Program-made: the position numbers and the translations under genes
The notes under the pieces: generated by a model
The model's database searches: none
Seen by the model: the letters and a program-made list of their open reading frames with translations, nothing else
What the model was told of the DNA's origin: nothing
Shown here: one piece after another, positions 1-11,452 of the stretch
How the letters are laid out: every line of letters begins with the position of its first letter
How positions within the stretch are numbered: position 1 is the first letter of the stretch
Assembly (NCBI GenBank): GCA_050084515.1
Contig: CM114272.1
Coordinates: 16,926,001 to 16,990,000 of the forward strand
Direction: 5' to 3'
Source: Blasia pusilla
Lineage: Eukaryota > Marchantiophyta > Marchantiopsida > Blasiales
Length of the DNA stretch: 64,000 bases

Positions 1-206
1 AAGGGAAAAAGTTGGGGAACAAACCGCAGTTCTGCCTCACGCTGTTGGCCTAACCTCCAGTCTATAGTAAGAAAACTGAAGCTAGACTGATGTCAGTTGC
101 CATCATCTCACCACAGAACTTTTTAATGATCAAATCCCATCAGATCATAGAGCATGTTCCAGGGGTAGATTTTCCTCTAACTCGACAAAGATAATTTCTC
201 ATTGGG

Positions 207-2297
207 TTAAATTTCCTTTCTTTCAGATTCTAAGAAGACGAACTTATAACCTAGCTTCTTCCCAGCTAGATGGTAGTCCCTAACCAGTCCCTTACTTTTT
301 TTTAAGTTCATTGAGGGGGAAAAATGAAGATTCTGAACACTGATGATGTTAAACAAGAAACCTCTCATAACCTTGGCAGTGCTAACCTGCGAACACAACC
401 CTCAGGAATTGAAATGAAAAGGACACGTACCTCCAAAGGTAGCTTGTCTCGATCTCCTCTATCTGCAAAAGTTGCCATTATTGAGTATAAAGCACAACAG
501 CCGACATCATTTGAGACTGATCACCACAGTCGCAGCCTTGAATTATTTTCCGACACCTCCAAAGAAAAAATAATTAAAAACAGAAACAGCAAAAGAAAGT
601 TGCAAGAGCACCCTTCCAATTCTCGAGCACCAAAGAGACACAGTATCCAAAAATGTTGAATGTATTCTGGATGAAAAGTGCCTCACCTATGTTTCTACCA
701 ACCACCAGGCCAACACCTGCTAACCCAACCAGATAAGCACACAAGCAACAAGATTTTTATTAGGGGGATTGAATCCGAATAGATCATCAGTGTTGTCTAA
801 ATAAATCAGAGTTGTAGAAGATTATAAGCACTGGTAATTTCGTTCACTTCAACCCTGGGGAAGTATTGTTGAGACAATTCACAGTACTTAAATTCCAATG
901 CAAATTGCCTGCGGAGTTGCTTGCTCTGCATAACACGCCTGATAGGCGTTCAAACTCTTTTCAAAAATTGAAGGAACGGGAAATCTCTTGGAATCACGTG
1001 GACATCGAAAAAATGGCACACATAAGAATTAAGTTTTTGACCCGCACCCTTCAAACGCCCGTCTTGATGCTGCGCTTTCGATGTACTCGAGAGAACATAT
1101 TCCACGACGTCTCCGAGTTGTGCTTCGGTGAACGTTTCTGAGCCCGTATTATGCTTGTCCGGCAGCACTGAGCTCTCAACTTTACTCTTAGATGCCGCAG
1201 AGGCTCGAGCATCACCTTTCTTCGTTCTGCATTACGGAACCAAAAACCCGTCATGACTGGCGGCAGGTCCACCTGCAATGTAGAGAAAGACATCGCACAA
1301 TACCTCCCCGGTGTACAAGCGACGCAGCAATGGGCTGGTGCAGCTGGCAAAACTTTTAAGAGAGGGACAAAGAAACCTTCGAGCGTATTTTACAAAATCG
1401 GAATCTGCACTTTCAAACCAAAATGTTGGAACATGGAAAGTTGGACCTACGTGCGCTCAAATGGCTTAAATTCATCCCATGTATTCCATACGTCCCAGGC
1501 AGCGCCTTTGCTCTTGCTTGCTCCACCATTGAGGCCCTCTATACCGTACAAGTCATATTTTGCGCGAGTCTCCACGTCAATCAGGACCTGTGAAATTCCC
1601 ACTATATTTGACGTGCGAATCCGTTCGACTCATGAAAACAGCCTAGCGAGAGGATTCGGCATAAGCATAGACTCATAAATTCCACCAATGACTGGAAGCA
1701 GGCCAACGTGAGCGCTCTGAAGCTGTCTATGATAAGTTTGCGAGCCTAAAATTGAGGGAATTCCACCGAGCTCTAAACTGAAAAGATAACGGCTCTGATG
1801 CAGGACAAATTTTGGCTTTTCATTTCATATGATTTCAAAGCGGCTTTGAAGTGAGACGATGGAATTCCAATTCCTTGTCATTGTTTAAACGAATGTGTCT
1901 GCACGCGTGGAGAAGGGAATGCGATAGCTGGGAAGGGACTTTCGACAAACGACAATGTGCTGTAAGTCCACAAGATGTGGAACAATCAGCGAACCGAAAA
2001 GCTAGCGAAGTCGTGAGCGACCTGAAATAAGCTGCTAAGATGGAATAATGGGGAGAATTCAGTGGATAAGATGGCTACCTCGTACGCATTGCTGAGCTCG
2101 ATAAACTTGGCTTGCGAATCGGACCTCGTACTGACGTCAGGATGGTGCTGCAGCGCCAGCTTGCGGTACGCCGTCTTGATCTGCGCAGGCGTTGCGCTTT
2201 TCGGTACTTCGAGCACCTCATACAAGCTTGCTGTCGCCACTACCGAGCATCGCACACTCCTACTGCCCACAGGTCTCCAGATCCCTACCATCGCCAT
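207..2297 (-). CDS. Plastid-type DnaJ (J-domain) protein, six exons
   Basis: Predicted exons on the minus strand are 2297-2079, 1587-1451, 1226-1048, 716-687, 462-431 and 386-207. All introns are GT-AG, and the phases agree across every junction, giving 777 nt or 258 residues. The first exon has a short basic, Ser/Ala-rich leader and then a J-domain beginning SLYEVLEVPKSATPAQIK, with the HPD motif that stimulates Hsp70 ATPase. Exon 2 completes the J-domain with a segment reading RAKYDLYG, followed by WDEFKPFER. Exon 3 carries a GDVVEYVLSS block like those in plant chloroplast J-proteins. The leader suggests import into plastids (inference). Exons 4 and 5 are only 30 and 32 nt and rest on splice signals and phase alone. 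The last exon matches nothing I recall, so the true 3' end may differ. Exons 1-3 are secure; the later ones are tentative. Confidence 0.72.
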
Positions 2298-2980
2298 TGC
2301 CTTCTCCGCCCTCTCTTCTCTCCTCGGCTCTCCTCTTCACGACTTTCACCAGACCCCCGCCAATTCCATCCCCTCCATCCGTTCTGTGACACCTCCACCA
2401 CTTCCTTCACTCGACAACTTTCCAACTCCGCACTCCAAATCTCCCGTTATCACATCACCAACCGCCCCATCTGCACTCAGGCGCACACCATTATTGTTAC
2501 CGACATAGAACCACCATACTGCATGGATATCAACACCGTACACACACATACCGCTATTGACAATAGTCCAACCGTGCCGAAGCAAAGATCCTCCGATTCC
2601 TCCATCGCCTCGGCTCCATGACAGCAGCTACGGACGGACGGCCATGACAAACGGCGTCAGGCTCCGTCCGCACCTCGCCTCGCATGTACAGTTGCGGCGA
2701 GTCCCCTGCAGCCTTCGCGCGCTGCCACTTCTTTTTGCGCTCATCATCATCTTCTCGCACCTCCTCCCTCTCCGCTGCTGCTCTCCCCCTCTCCCTCGCG
2801 CTCCAGAGTGGCGCGGCGTGGCCGGGCCCGGCCCCACGCGAGTCGCTGCCACGTCCGCCTCGCATTCACGCTTTCCGGCCGCACCCGGCTCTTCTGCCGT
2901 CGTCGCGTCACCTTTCGCGGCGAGTCATGTCCGCATAGCGGTTACCTCTTGGCCTCGTCCTTCTCTCTTCTTTCCCCCAC
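2298..2980 (-). promoter_or_regulatory. GC-rich upstream region of the J-protein gene
   Basis: This stretch is much richer in G+C than the AT-rich DNA beyond 3000 and sits directly 5' of the J-protein start codon. Several overlapping open frames exist on both strands, but they are proline/serine/arginine-rich low-complexity translations with no domain. I read it as promoter plus 5' untranslated region. No TATA box or start site can be fixed from the sequence. Confidence 0.4.
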
Positions 2981-4690
2981 TATTCTCGGGCGTGTTCTCA
3001 TTAGACATCGCACTACTTCGAAAGTGGCTAGTTATGTACAGAAAATAATGTACGGAAAACAAAATAATAATAAGTATTTGTATAATACACGAAAAATTAA
3101 AAAGTGTGTTGAGAGGTTAATATGGAATAGATAAGAGATTAATGATATTATGTATAAATTTTTTAAAAAGTTCCTGAAGAGAGGTGTTTACAAATCAAAA
3201 AGATATTCTCCCATGACAATATAAATTTAATTCGTGTGCGGTAAAATTAATTACTTCATTAAGGTTAGTTATACACTAGTTTTTATTGTATTACTATTTG
3301 GCATCATTCATTCTAGAGTGTTGCCCTTACTATGGACGGGTGATTTTCAATTTTTTTTAAAATTAATTTAGCGTTCGTGTTTTCCTTTCCTTTCCTCTTT
3401 TAATTTAATTATCTCCTCTTAATTTAGTTTTCTCTCTTAAAATGACATGTGTCAACATTAGAACCTCTAGAGACGAGTGTCAACACACACTACACTATTA
3501 TGAGAAGATTATCTCTCTAATGGTGACAACTCTTTGTTTGACATTTGGCATCAAATAATATACATTATCCTTTAAAAGACCAATAAGGCCATTTTTCCAT
3601 CTCCCACCGCAAATATATAGGGCACGCCTTACTTTGTGTAGTGGATACTTATACTTTTATGTCGCATTCCTATTCCAATTATAATAGGTAGTGGAAGGGA
3701 CCAAGAATCCTTCGATTATGGATTTTTTGGTTGATCTTGGTTGTACCTCCTAACTATAGAACCAAACTTGTTGTCTTTGCTCATGTCATAGGCGCCATAC
3801 TTCAAAGACAATTGTTAGTTGCTAAACGAATTGAAAATGAAATCATATGGGGATTAAGGATATCTTTGGATCTGTTATTTTGATATAATAGGGATTTCTT
3901 AAAGTTGTTTTATGATAGCTATAGTTTACCATAAACCATATATGGCATTTAGGGAGATATACCGTTGGGGAGACATGGCTATAATTTTTCAATATTTCCT
4001 TTAGCTAATTTTTTATTTGTTAAATATTAGTCAAGAATTTCAGTGTGGCATCTAAACGTGTGGGCTTTTAGGCCAAATCAAGGATCGATTAATAACACAC
4101 CTAATGTCATAAAAGTAATATTCCTAAAACGGAGTAAATTAGCTATTTGTTAGATACTGCAATGACAGATTTGCACACATCCAATAATATTACAATGCAT
4201 GTGAAGTTATCCTTAGAATCCCCTCTATGTTTTCTTGCAAGTTTACAAGGCTAGGTTAAGGATTTCCTTATCCTGTTTTATTCATGAAGTCTTATGCATT
4301 GCAAAGTGCTTATGGATGCTTTTGCATCTTAGGTGACAATAGGATTATTTGAAGGAGGTTTGTCTCCTCATGAATCTTTATATAGACATATGTTTTATCT
4401 CATCATCATTGAAATAATTGTAATTGAAACATAGAGTTATGTGAGAAAGCATTTATTCTCTTTATTCATCTTTGTCACGTCTTTTAGGATAGATCGGCGA
4501 GATCTAATAGAGCGCCTTTGTGAGTAGTGGAGGACATGCTCAGTAGGTCGCGGATGACCTGCTGAGGCCCTAGGAAACCTGAGAGAGCAAGTTTCCCCTT
4601 CGTTTCGGCTCATTTGGAGCCATATTCAGAACTTACTATTTTAGGTAAGTACCATTTTGAGTATATGATCGACTTTCTATTTTTGGTAAG
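2981..4690. other. AT-rich intergenic DNA without a recognisable gene
   Basis: No frame of useful length and no protein motif is seen. Composition is AT-rich with short poly-T and poly-A runs. A TATATAG string near 4381, followed by more mixed sequence up to 4690, could be an old LTR or promoter remnant, but no terminal repeats were found to support that. Confidence 0.4.
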
Positions 4691-4691
4691 T

Positions 4692-4990
4692 GGCCCTTGG
4701 CCTCCTACATCAGGTCAAGAGCAAAGGAGGTGACTTGGGATAATAGGTTACCATGGAGAGAGCTTGGGAGAGGGGAGGGGTATACCTCAAGGAGAGAGAG
4801 CTTGAGAGTTCATTCTCTCTTTGTTGAACCTCTTGGCATGAGGCGGCGGAGTTATGGTCCCTTGCCTTGTGAGAGTAACCAAAGCCTCTCATTAGGAGAC
4901 TGGGTTTGGCTTGACATGAGAGAGAGTGCACACCTTTGAGAGCTATGGTGTGAGATGGTGGAGAGAGAGATTGGATCTTACTTTATAAAG
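4692..4990 (+). repeat. Left LTR block of the gypsy family (LTR-B, first part)
   Basis: This block starts around CTCCTACATCAGGTCAAGAG and ends around GATTGGATCTTA. Its inverted counterpart lies within 43855-44236, with the same order of shared words, such as GAGGCGGCGGAG and CCTCTCATTAGGAGA. It is followed by purine-rich GAGAGAATGAGAG runs to about 5020. The match is by eye over roughly 290 bp with clear divergence. Confidence 0.6.
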
Positions 4991-5678
4991 AGAGAATGAG
5001 AGAATGAGAGAGTGAGAGAGCTTCATGGGGGAGCTCGCTGGTCACTCGCTGTTTTTGTAGGTTGGGGACCGTGTTCCCCGTTCAACGGCTCATGGGAGTG
5101 CTCACCGGAGCAAGGGTTGCTTTGATTGTTCTTTGCATTTGCCGATTTTTCGTGTGGAAGAGTGGCGCGCGGAAGCGCTGCCCAATTTTTTATAGGGATT
5201 AAGTATGGGGGCGAGTTGCCCCATGCCGGTGCTCTCGGGAGCACCATGTAGCTTGCTGATTTGTATTTTTACAGGTTTTACATTTTTGTTGAGAGAAATC
5301 AGCGCGGAAGCGCCACCAAATTTTGTGTAGGAGAAAGAGACATTGGGCTTTACGACAGTCCCCGTCAGTTTTTACTCGAATGTCCGATTCTAAATATTTT
5401 TTGACGCTGTTGTAGATCGTGAAGCTGTGCACGTTGTGAAAGAAATAATGCGCAATTTGGAGTTGCGAGCAAAAAATTATGGTTAATCTTGCAAAATTGC
5501 CATTGCTAGGCGATTTTTAGGGTTAAATTGTTCAAACCTTACCAGCCACCACGCCGGCGGCGGCTGTCGCCGTCATAGTCACCTTCAACGGTCCACCGTC
5601 GACGGTCAACCGTCATCATCAACCGTCACCGTCATCGATTGGCCGTCACCATCAGCGGTCAACCGTCACTGTCAACGG
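4991..5678 (+). other. Leader of gypsy copy 1, first part; no gene
   Basis: No coding frame is supported. The stretch holds GA-rich repeats, two related GCGGAAGCGC words near 5170 and 5313, and from about 5560 a run of CCGTC/GACGG words. The same CCGTC-rich texture resumes at 6954 after LTR-A, which is why I read LTR-A as inserted into an older leader. Confidence 0.4.
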
Positions 5679-6953
5679 TGTCGTGTCGAGAGCCTTTCTT
5701 TGAGCACGGGCGGGCCTTCTAGCTGCGGTAGATGCGGTCGATGCAAGGTGAACTCTCTAATAAGTTCTCCTTTTTCAATACAAAATTATGATGTACACTC
5801 TCCATTATCTCACGACAGGTATCACAAATGGAAGTGCCGAGGCGATCACTTCTTCGTAACATCGGACCCCGAATTCTTAAGTATAAAATCCCTATAAACT
5901 ATTTTACGCTTGTACACGAGGAAGATAGCACAACTAGTGTTAAACTCTACTTGACCAGGCCTATTGACATCCATGGATCGCTATATAAGGACATAAAAGT
6001 ACAATCCCATGTCCTTCCATATGTGACGATAGGAAGAATCACCGGAGTTAGAGATTGCATGACTTGATTCATGAACGCCTCCCCAAAGTGATAAACTAAA
6101 TAGCGAGTGAACCAGTGCCTATCTACAAAGAGTACCTTGACATGGTAAGGATTGAGGAAAGGAAAGTTGGGCATAACTCGTGCTCCACCCCTATCCATGC
6201 TTGACAGGCATTCTCTACTCTCCTCAAGAATGGGTTTTGGCGGAGTTATTCTCCCAAGAGGGGTAATCCACTCTCATTGGGAAAGTAACAAGCCAAAACA
6301 TCCGCTATTTTAGTATGACTAAACTCCTCTACGGTGACAAACCTCTCATCCCCCCCACACACACACACACTACACTCTAGAAACCTCTCGAAGAATAGAC
6401 CATGATCAAGTTACTCTCCCAAGAGGGGTGATCCACTCTCATTGGAAGAACAAGCAATCCCAAAGCCATACACTCAAGAGAGACACGAAAGACTCAAGAT
6501 GTGGAATAAAAGGTGATGAACCCTTGAAGGTACCTCCTCTTTATATACTCACAAGGGATCCACAAGAGTACGAAATAGAGCTTATCTTATCTTGTGCCAC
6601 ATGGCTTCCTCTCAAGGCTTAGCCAATCACATTTTGACACAAGTATATTTCCTCTTATCTCTTCCAAAGTATCCTCTTTTACCCACTTGATATTTTCCAA
6701 ATTACCCCAACTAACCTAGCCACCAACCAAGACTACTTTTGCTTTTCATTAAAGCAACTACTTTACTTTTATAAAGTCATCTTTTATTTATTACCTCCCT
6801 TTCTAAAGTTGGGCCCGCATAAAAGAAGCACCATAAAGAGGTTTAAACATAAGAATTTCCTTTTTCTAAGCCAATTTACTTAATACTAATGAAACTCTAT
6901 CTAACACTTAATGACGAAGGAATTTACATACTGGTTGATTTTAATACACGACA
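5679..6953 (+). mobile_element. Solo LTR-like unit LTR-A, complete copy (1,275 bp)
   Basis: It begins TGTCGTGTCGAGAG and ends TTAATACACGACA, giving an 8-bp perfect terminal inverted repeat (TGTCGTGT/ACACGACA) with the TG...CA ends typical of LTRs. A second complete copy lies inverted at 22463-23737 and is also 1,275 bp long. A truncated third copy lies at 20176-21026. It contains possible TATA boxes (TATATAAGG near 5981 and TTTATATAC near 6540) and only short, apparently non-coding frames. The flanking five bases do not form a convincing target-site duplication. A non-autonomous DNA element with short inverted ends is the alternative. Confidence 0.7.
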
Positions 6954-7959
6954 ACGCTCCACCGTCCATTGTCCACCCTTTGGGTGCCATTGCCGCCATT
7001 ACGGAGTGGAGAGTCTTCCACGACGTTCGTTGATTCCCTGACTTGCGTCGTCACCACGTACTTTGTTTTGGCCGCCATCGTCATCGCAGTTTTTTCATCA
7101 ACCAATGATGGCAGATGACCTCCGATTATGGTGTTTGAGTTTTGATTTCATGCTGCTATGTTGTGATTGGTAGCCGCTCGACGACGATCGAGTATTGTCC
7201 TGACGCCCGTAGCCGCAACGCGCCGCCGATTGCCGCTCGTGGCCGTACCACACCGTCTCGATCGCGGAGCCGCACCGTCATTATGGAGCAGAGTGTGGGT
7301 TTATTGTTGATTGAGGAGGGTATGCCGCCGAGTGCCGCATCCCACCATCGAGGGCCGTGTCGTTCGTAGTCGTTCCGCTGGGACCGCACTGTCTATCGAG
7401 GAGTTTTGAGCAGCGTCAGTACGGGAGGAGTATGACTTGCTGATTGGAGGAGTTGTCTCCACAATCGATTTGGGGTCGAGATTTGCTGTTGTTGAGGAGC
7501 GACATCGACATGTGTTTAGGTTACCCATTCTGGTTCTTTACCCTGCACGTGTGAGGGATTCTGGGATTTGGGTAGTTTATTTGGGAATATTAGGTGTGTG
7601 GATGCTGAGAGCATCATTTATGTATGTGGTTTAGGGGACATAGACCTGTGTGGGATGTCCGGAGTTGAGGGTTGTCGATGCGATGATAGCCTGGTCGATT
7701 TGCCGCACCACGCCACGTGTTGCCGCACGTTACACGTCTCAAGGAGAGAGAGTGTAGATCGAGTGCCGCATGTTTGGGATGATTGATTGAGGGATTACTC
7801 ACGAGGTTCAGAGTGATCGGGTGAGAGGGGCACGAGGGTCATCACGGAGTCCGTTCGAGACTTTGAGAGGCGAGGTGGTGAACCCGAGAGTAACTCTAGA
7901 GGTTTTACGCGGAGTGGCGCGAGGTTCTGAGGGTCTCCACGTGAGGGACCACCTCGAAC
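6954..7959 (+). other. Leader of gypsy copy 1, second part; no supported gene
   Basis: The CCGTC/GACGG-rich sequence seen before LTR-A resumes here, followed by mixed GC-rich DNA up to gag. Short frames near 7142-7369 and 7437-7786 are arginine/serine/glycine-rich and resemble no family I know. No primer-binding site could be identified with confidence. Confidence 0.35.
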
Positions 7960-9634
7960 TCCTTCTGTGTCATCGTCAGACGAGGGGGAGGGTGTAGAGG
8001 AGTTTGTGAGCACATCGCCACACATTGTGAGTGGTCCTACCAGTTGGGCGTACGAGATGGACGACTGGGATAGAGGACCGCGTAGGTTTTCATGTGCAAT
8101 AGGCACGATTGAGTTGCACGATTTTATAGCAGAGTTTAGGAGTTGGTGCGACTCCCAGCGGGCTAGGAACTCTACAGAGTTCAACCCGTTCAAAGACATG
8201 GAACGGTATGTTCCAGCATTTAGAGGGGGCGCCCATGGACGATTACCATGAGTTCTCTCAGAGATATGCATGTGAGATCGAGGCGTGGAGGCTCTACTAT
8301 GACCCACATTATGTGTCATGGACGGAGCCGTTCCCAGATGAGGAGGAGGAGTCGGAGAGGCTCGCCTCTTCCACTAGTGACGTTTTAGGAGGGGTCACTC
8401 GCGACGGGAGCGATTGCACCGTCTAGTCGGGTTCGTCCCGAGTTCAACCCGTGCTTGAGTTCTTTTTCGAGTTGAGGCGAGCTACCGGGGGGGTACGAAC
8501 GGAGAAGTTGCGGAGCATCCACGACTTCCAGAGGCGCCTGGATGAGAGTTTGCGTGAGGCATACACTCGCTTGCGCCGGTTGATCAACGTCACTCAGGGG
8601 TGACAGAGGCTCGGGCTATCCAGTCATGGTACGCGATGTTGGACCGGACTGAGCGGAGTGCGGGGGAGGGGGTGCTTCTTATGAACACCTCCCCTACGTT
8701 GAGAGATGTTTCTAGGACCGCCGAGAACATTGAGCACAACATGGCGGAGGAGAGCGTAGCCACCATGGGTTCTGGGCGAGAGCAACACGATTGTCTGCAC
8801 CACCTGCGCAAAGAACGTGACTCCGAGATAGGTCGACTGTGGCACCACGAGCTCAGGGAGGATACCAGGAGGCCGTGCCACAGAGACTTGCGCCTTCATA
8901 TGTGGCTCAGCAGCTGCCGCCTACTATTACTTGTTGGTCATGTGGTGGAGCCCATCATCAACGCGATTGCACTCGTCAGGGTCATGGACGTGTGCCTCAA
9001 AGATGGAGGAGGAGATGGTCGCACCAGAAGAGGTTATCAGTGTGACTATTGTCAGAGGTATGGTCATACACGCGCCAAATGTTTCAGTTTACATCCTGAG
9101 TTACGTCTGGACCGAGGGCCAGAGAGGGCACCAGAGCGAGTAGCCGGTCCGTGTGGGCCTAGAGATCGTGCACCAGGTGGTCCCGTTGGGGGACGAGGAG
9201 CTGGAGTTTCCCGACATGGTGGTGGAGCTGCCCATGGAGGAGGTAGAGTACCACCACCTAGACGCGCCGAGGGAGACGCCGGAATAGAGGCTGGGATGGC
9301 TGCTCAGATACAGCAGCTACAGGAGCAGATTGCCGCTCTGGCATTGAGGTTATCCGATGCCGGATCCATGGCATCGACATCATATGGAGCAGACAGAGAT
9401 CTGGAGGATCCTAGATGGATGTGCGGGGTTGCCCTAATGGAGGCCGCCGCAGTTGTGACGCGTGGAGCAGCCGCAGAGTTGGATCCACAGCGAGGGGAAG
9501 CTAGAAGACAGACTAGGCTTCCTCAGTCTTTCACGTTGTCCGAAGCGATGAGGACCCCATCGATGGGTCCTCATCAAAGTTCCTTGAGAGTTGGTGATGG
9601 TGTTGGTGTGCAGGCACGGAGGGCGATGGGATAA
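7960..9634 (+). pseudogene. Gag with two zinc knuckles, gypsy copy 1 (frameshifted)
   Basis: The capsid-like part is split between frames at 7967-8251 and 8208-8426. Joined conceptually it contains GTIELHDFIAEF and PMDDYHEFSQRYACEIEAW, both closely paralleled in copy 2. A further piece near 8530-8600 has ESLREAYTRLRRLINVTQG, typical of plant retrotransposon Gag. Two CCHC knuckles follow in different frames: CWSCGGAHHQRDC near 8930-8970 and CDYCQRYGHTRAKC near 9040-9080. The remainder to 9634 is arginine/glycine-rich with a short glutamine-rich coiled-coil-like stretch (IQQLQEQIAAL). Gag would package the RNA in virus-like particles. At least three frame breaks show it is dead. Confidence 0.75.
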
Positions 9635-9922
9635 GCGAGTGCGACGACTCCTATTGTTGATGCTCAAGAGGGGCATGTGTCGAGCACGTTGTTGGGGGCG
9701 GCCACCGTTGTGTACCGCACTCCTTTATTTTCTGCTTCCGATGTTATGACGTTGGGGGGTACGCCCGCCGAGGCTTTTCGGCTGGCCGCTTCACTATGTG
9801 AGCACGGAGTTGGAGTTCCTGCATCACGTTCAGAGGTGATTGCAGAGGACGTGATGGACCTGCCCTTGGAGCGGATGCTCGGGCCGTCCACGTCATATTC
9901 ATGGTAGGCTGCGGCTGCTAGG

Positions 9923-11204
9923 ATGGCGGAGATGCCCGCTAGACCCGCGATAGAGCGTGCCATGGCTTCTCCTGGTGTTGTGTTGCGGGATAATCGAGGA
10001 GAGGTCTTCCAGTTGGTGAGTCTTGGAGGTAGAGCTTTTAGTCCGCATCGCGTCTTGTTGGATTCAGGAGCGCAACCCTTGATGTTGGGGAAAGCGTCAT
10101 TCAGAGGATTGGGCTTGACGAGAGCCGATGTGGAGCGTTGTCCATTCCGGATACATACATCCTTGGGTGGAGCGAGTACCAGACAGTATATCACCCGACA
10201 GGAGGTCGTGGTGAGGATTCTCCTGGGACATCCTACAGATGAGTCCGTGGTGCGCGCCAAGGCGATAGTCATTGATGCAGAGTCCTACGACGTCTTGGTT
10301 GGTGGAGCAGTGTTATATCCGATGGGGTTTTCCCTGGATTATTGGGAGGAGTCAGCGTCCTACAGACCAGGATGGCAGTCATGTGATGGGCGTCTTAGCT
10401 CATTACCCGTTCGATTCACAGGTGCAGTGATCGAGCAACGGCCAGGAGAGATGGCGACCTTAGCAACATTTAGCAGTGCCATCACTTGGCCTAGTGATTT
10501 GATTGAGGGACATGTCCATGCAGAAGATACTCTCGTTCCTGAAATTTCTATGGAGAGGAGTGTTATGGTAGCTGCATCATTCCGTGGAGGAGAGGTGCCG
10601 CTGTGGGGTTCGACTGAGAAGCTTCAACGATTGGCAGATGAGCACGTGCAGACCGCGTGGAGCGAGACGTTTGCACCAGAGCGTGACGGGTCTGAGGAAC
10701 CCGAGGTAGCAGGGAGTGCTACAATGACACCCTTGGATACCACACCCATTGTGTGGTGTACCCCCGAGGAGGATATTCGAGTGTTAGATCTCTTTGGAGG
10801 GATTAGCACCGGGTTAGCTTCTGTTTTGCAGGCAAGAGTGCGAGTACAGCAGAACATGTATGTGGAGAGTGATGATGTTGCGAGGCGCGTCTCACTACGA
10901 CATGTGGCGCAATTACGCCTACGTTTTCCCGACTTATTTTCTGCGTCCGCAGTACAGGGGTACCAGAGTTCCCTACCGAGGGATATTTTGTTGTTGGGGG
11001 CGTAGGACTTAGAGCGGGTAGGGACCATTGATTTGGTGCCAGTTGGCCATGTCAAGGCCAATCGAGTGCTGGACGAGGCAGCGGGTTGGCTGACACTCGA
11101 TCCAAGATGTTTTGGGAGATGTTGAGGGTCTTACGGCAGTTGCAGGAGCACAGCGATTGCGTTGGTGAGCCCCATGCCTACTGAGACGATGGAGGCAGTG
11201 GCTG
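9923..11204 (+). pseudogene. Aspartic protease fused to C5-cytosine methyltransferase-like domain, gypsy copy 1
   Basis: One uninterrupted frame (9923-11005) contains a retroviral-type aspartic protease (VLLDSGAQPLMLGKASF, active-site DSG, then ESYDVLVGGAVLY). Without a break it continues into a methyltransferase start, VLDLFGGISTGLASVLQA at 10781. This resembles motif I (AdoMet binding) of DNA C5-methyltransferases, with an acidic residue after YV in the next strand (YVESDDVARRVS). After the stop at 11005 the domain goes on as ERVGTIDLV and, in another frame from 11044, WPCQGQSSAGRGSG then LADTRSKMFWEMLRVLRQL. That is motif IV with the catalytic Pro-Cys-Gln. Motif VI (ENV) and later motifs are not visible before RT begins, so the domain seems truncated here as well as frameshifted. 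Protease assignment is firm; the methyltransferase rests on two motifs with correct order and spacing. Confidence 0.75.
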
Positions 11205-11452
11205 GGGGCGAGATCCGAGGAGATCTACGCACCAGGGAAGATCGGGAGGGACACCCTTGGACTTCTTGGGATGTTTTGCAGGTACGCAAGGAGATGATAG
11301 CCACAACATCGAGCGTGGTTTCGGGCACTGCACGTGGAGGAGATCAGAGTTTGCAGTTGGTCGCAGGAGAGCGGCCGAGTGTTGTTGTTCGAGACGGGGT
11401 TGCACCATAGCAACCACCGATACCCGCGCCGGAGAGTCCTACGGTAGTCACG

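Noticed and set aside
324-659. Plus-strand 111-codon frame at the window start
   Set aside because: It is antisense to predicted exons and introns of the J-protein gene and has no recognisable domain.
2557-3048. Plus-strand frames upstream of the J-protein gene
   Set aside because: Arg/Pro/Ser-rich translations from GC-rich promoter DNA with several equally open frames. No motif.
5674-6958. Target-site duplication around the first LTR-A
   Set aside because: The bases AACGG and ACGCT on the two sides do not match. The apparent CAACG match uses bases of the LTR itself.
7795-8319. Minus-strand frame of 174 codons
   Set aside because: It is antisense to the gypsy gag, which is supported by homology to copy 2.
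11162-11410. Methyltransferase motifs VI-X
   Set aside because: The frame here has no ENV box or later conserved motif, so I could not extend the methyltransferase into it.
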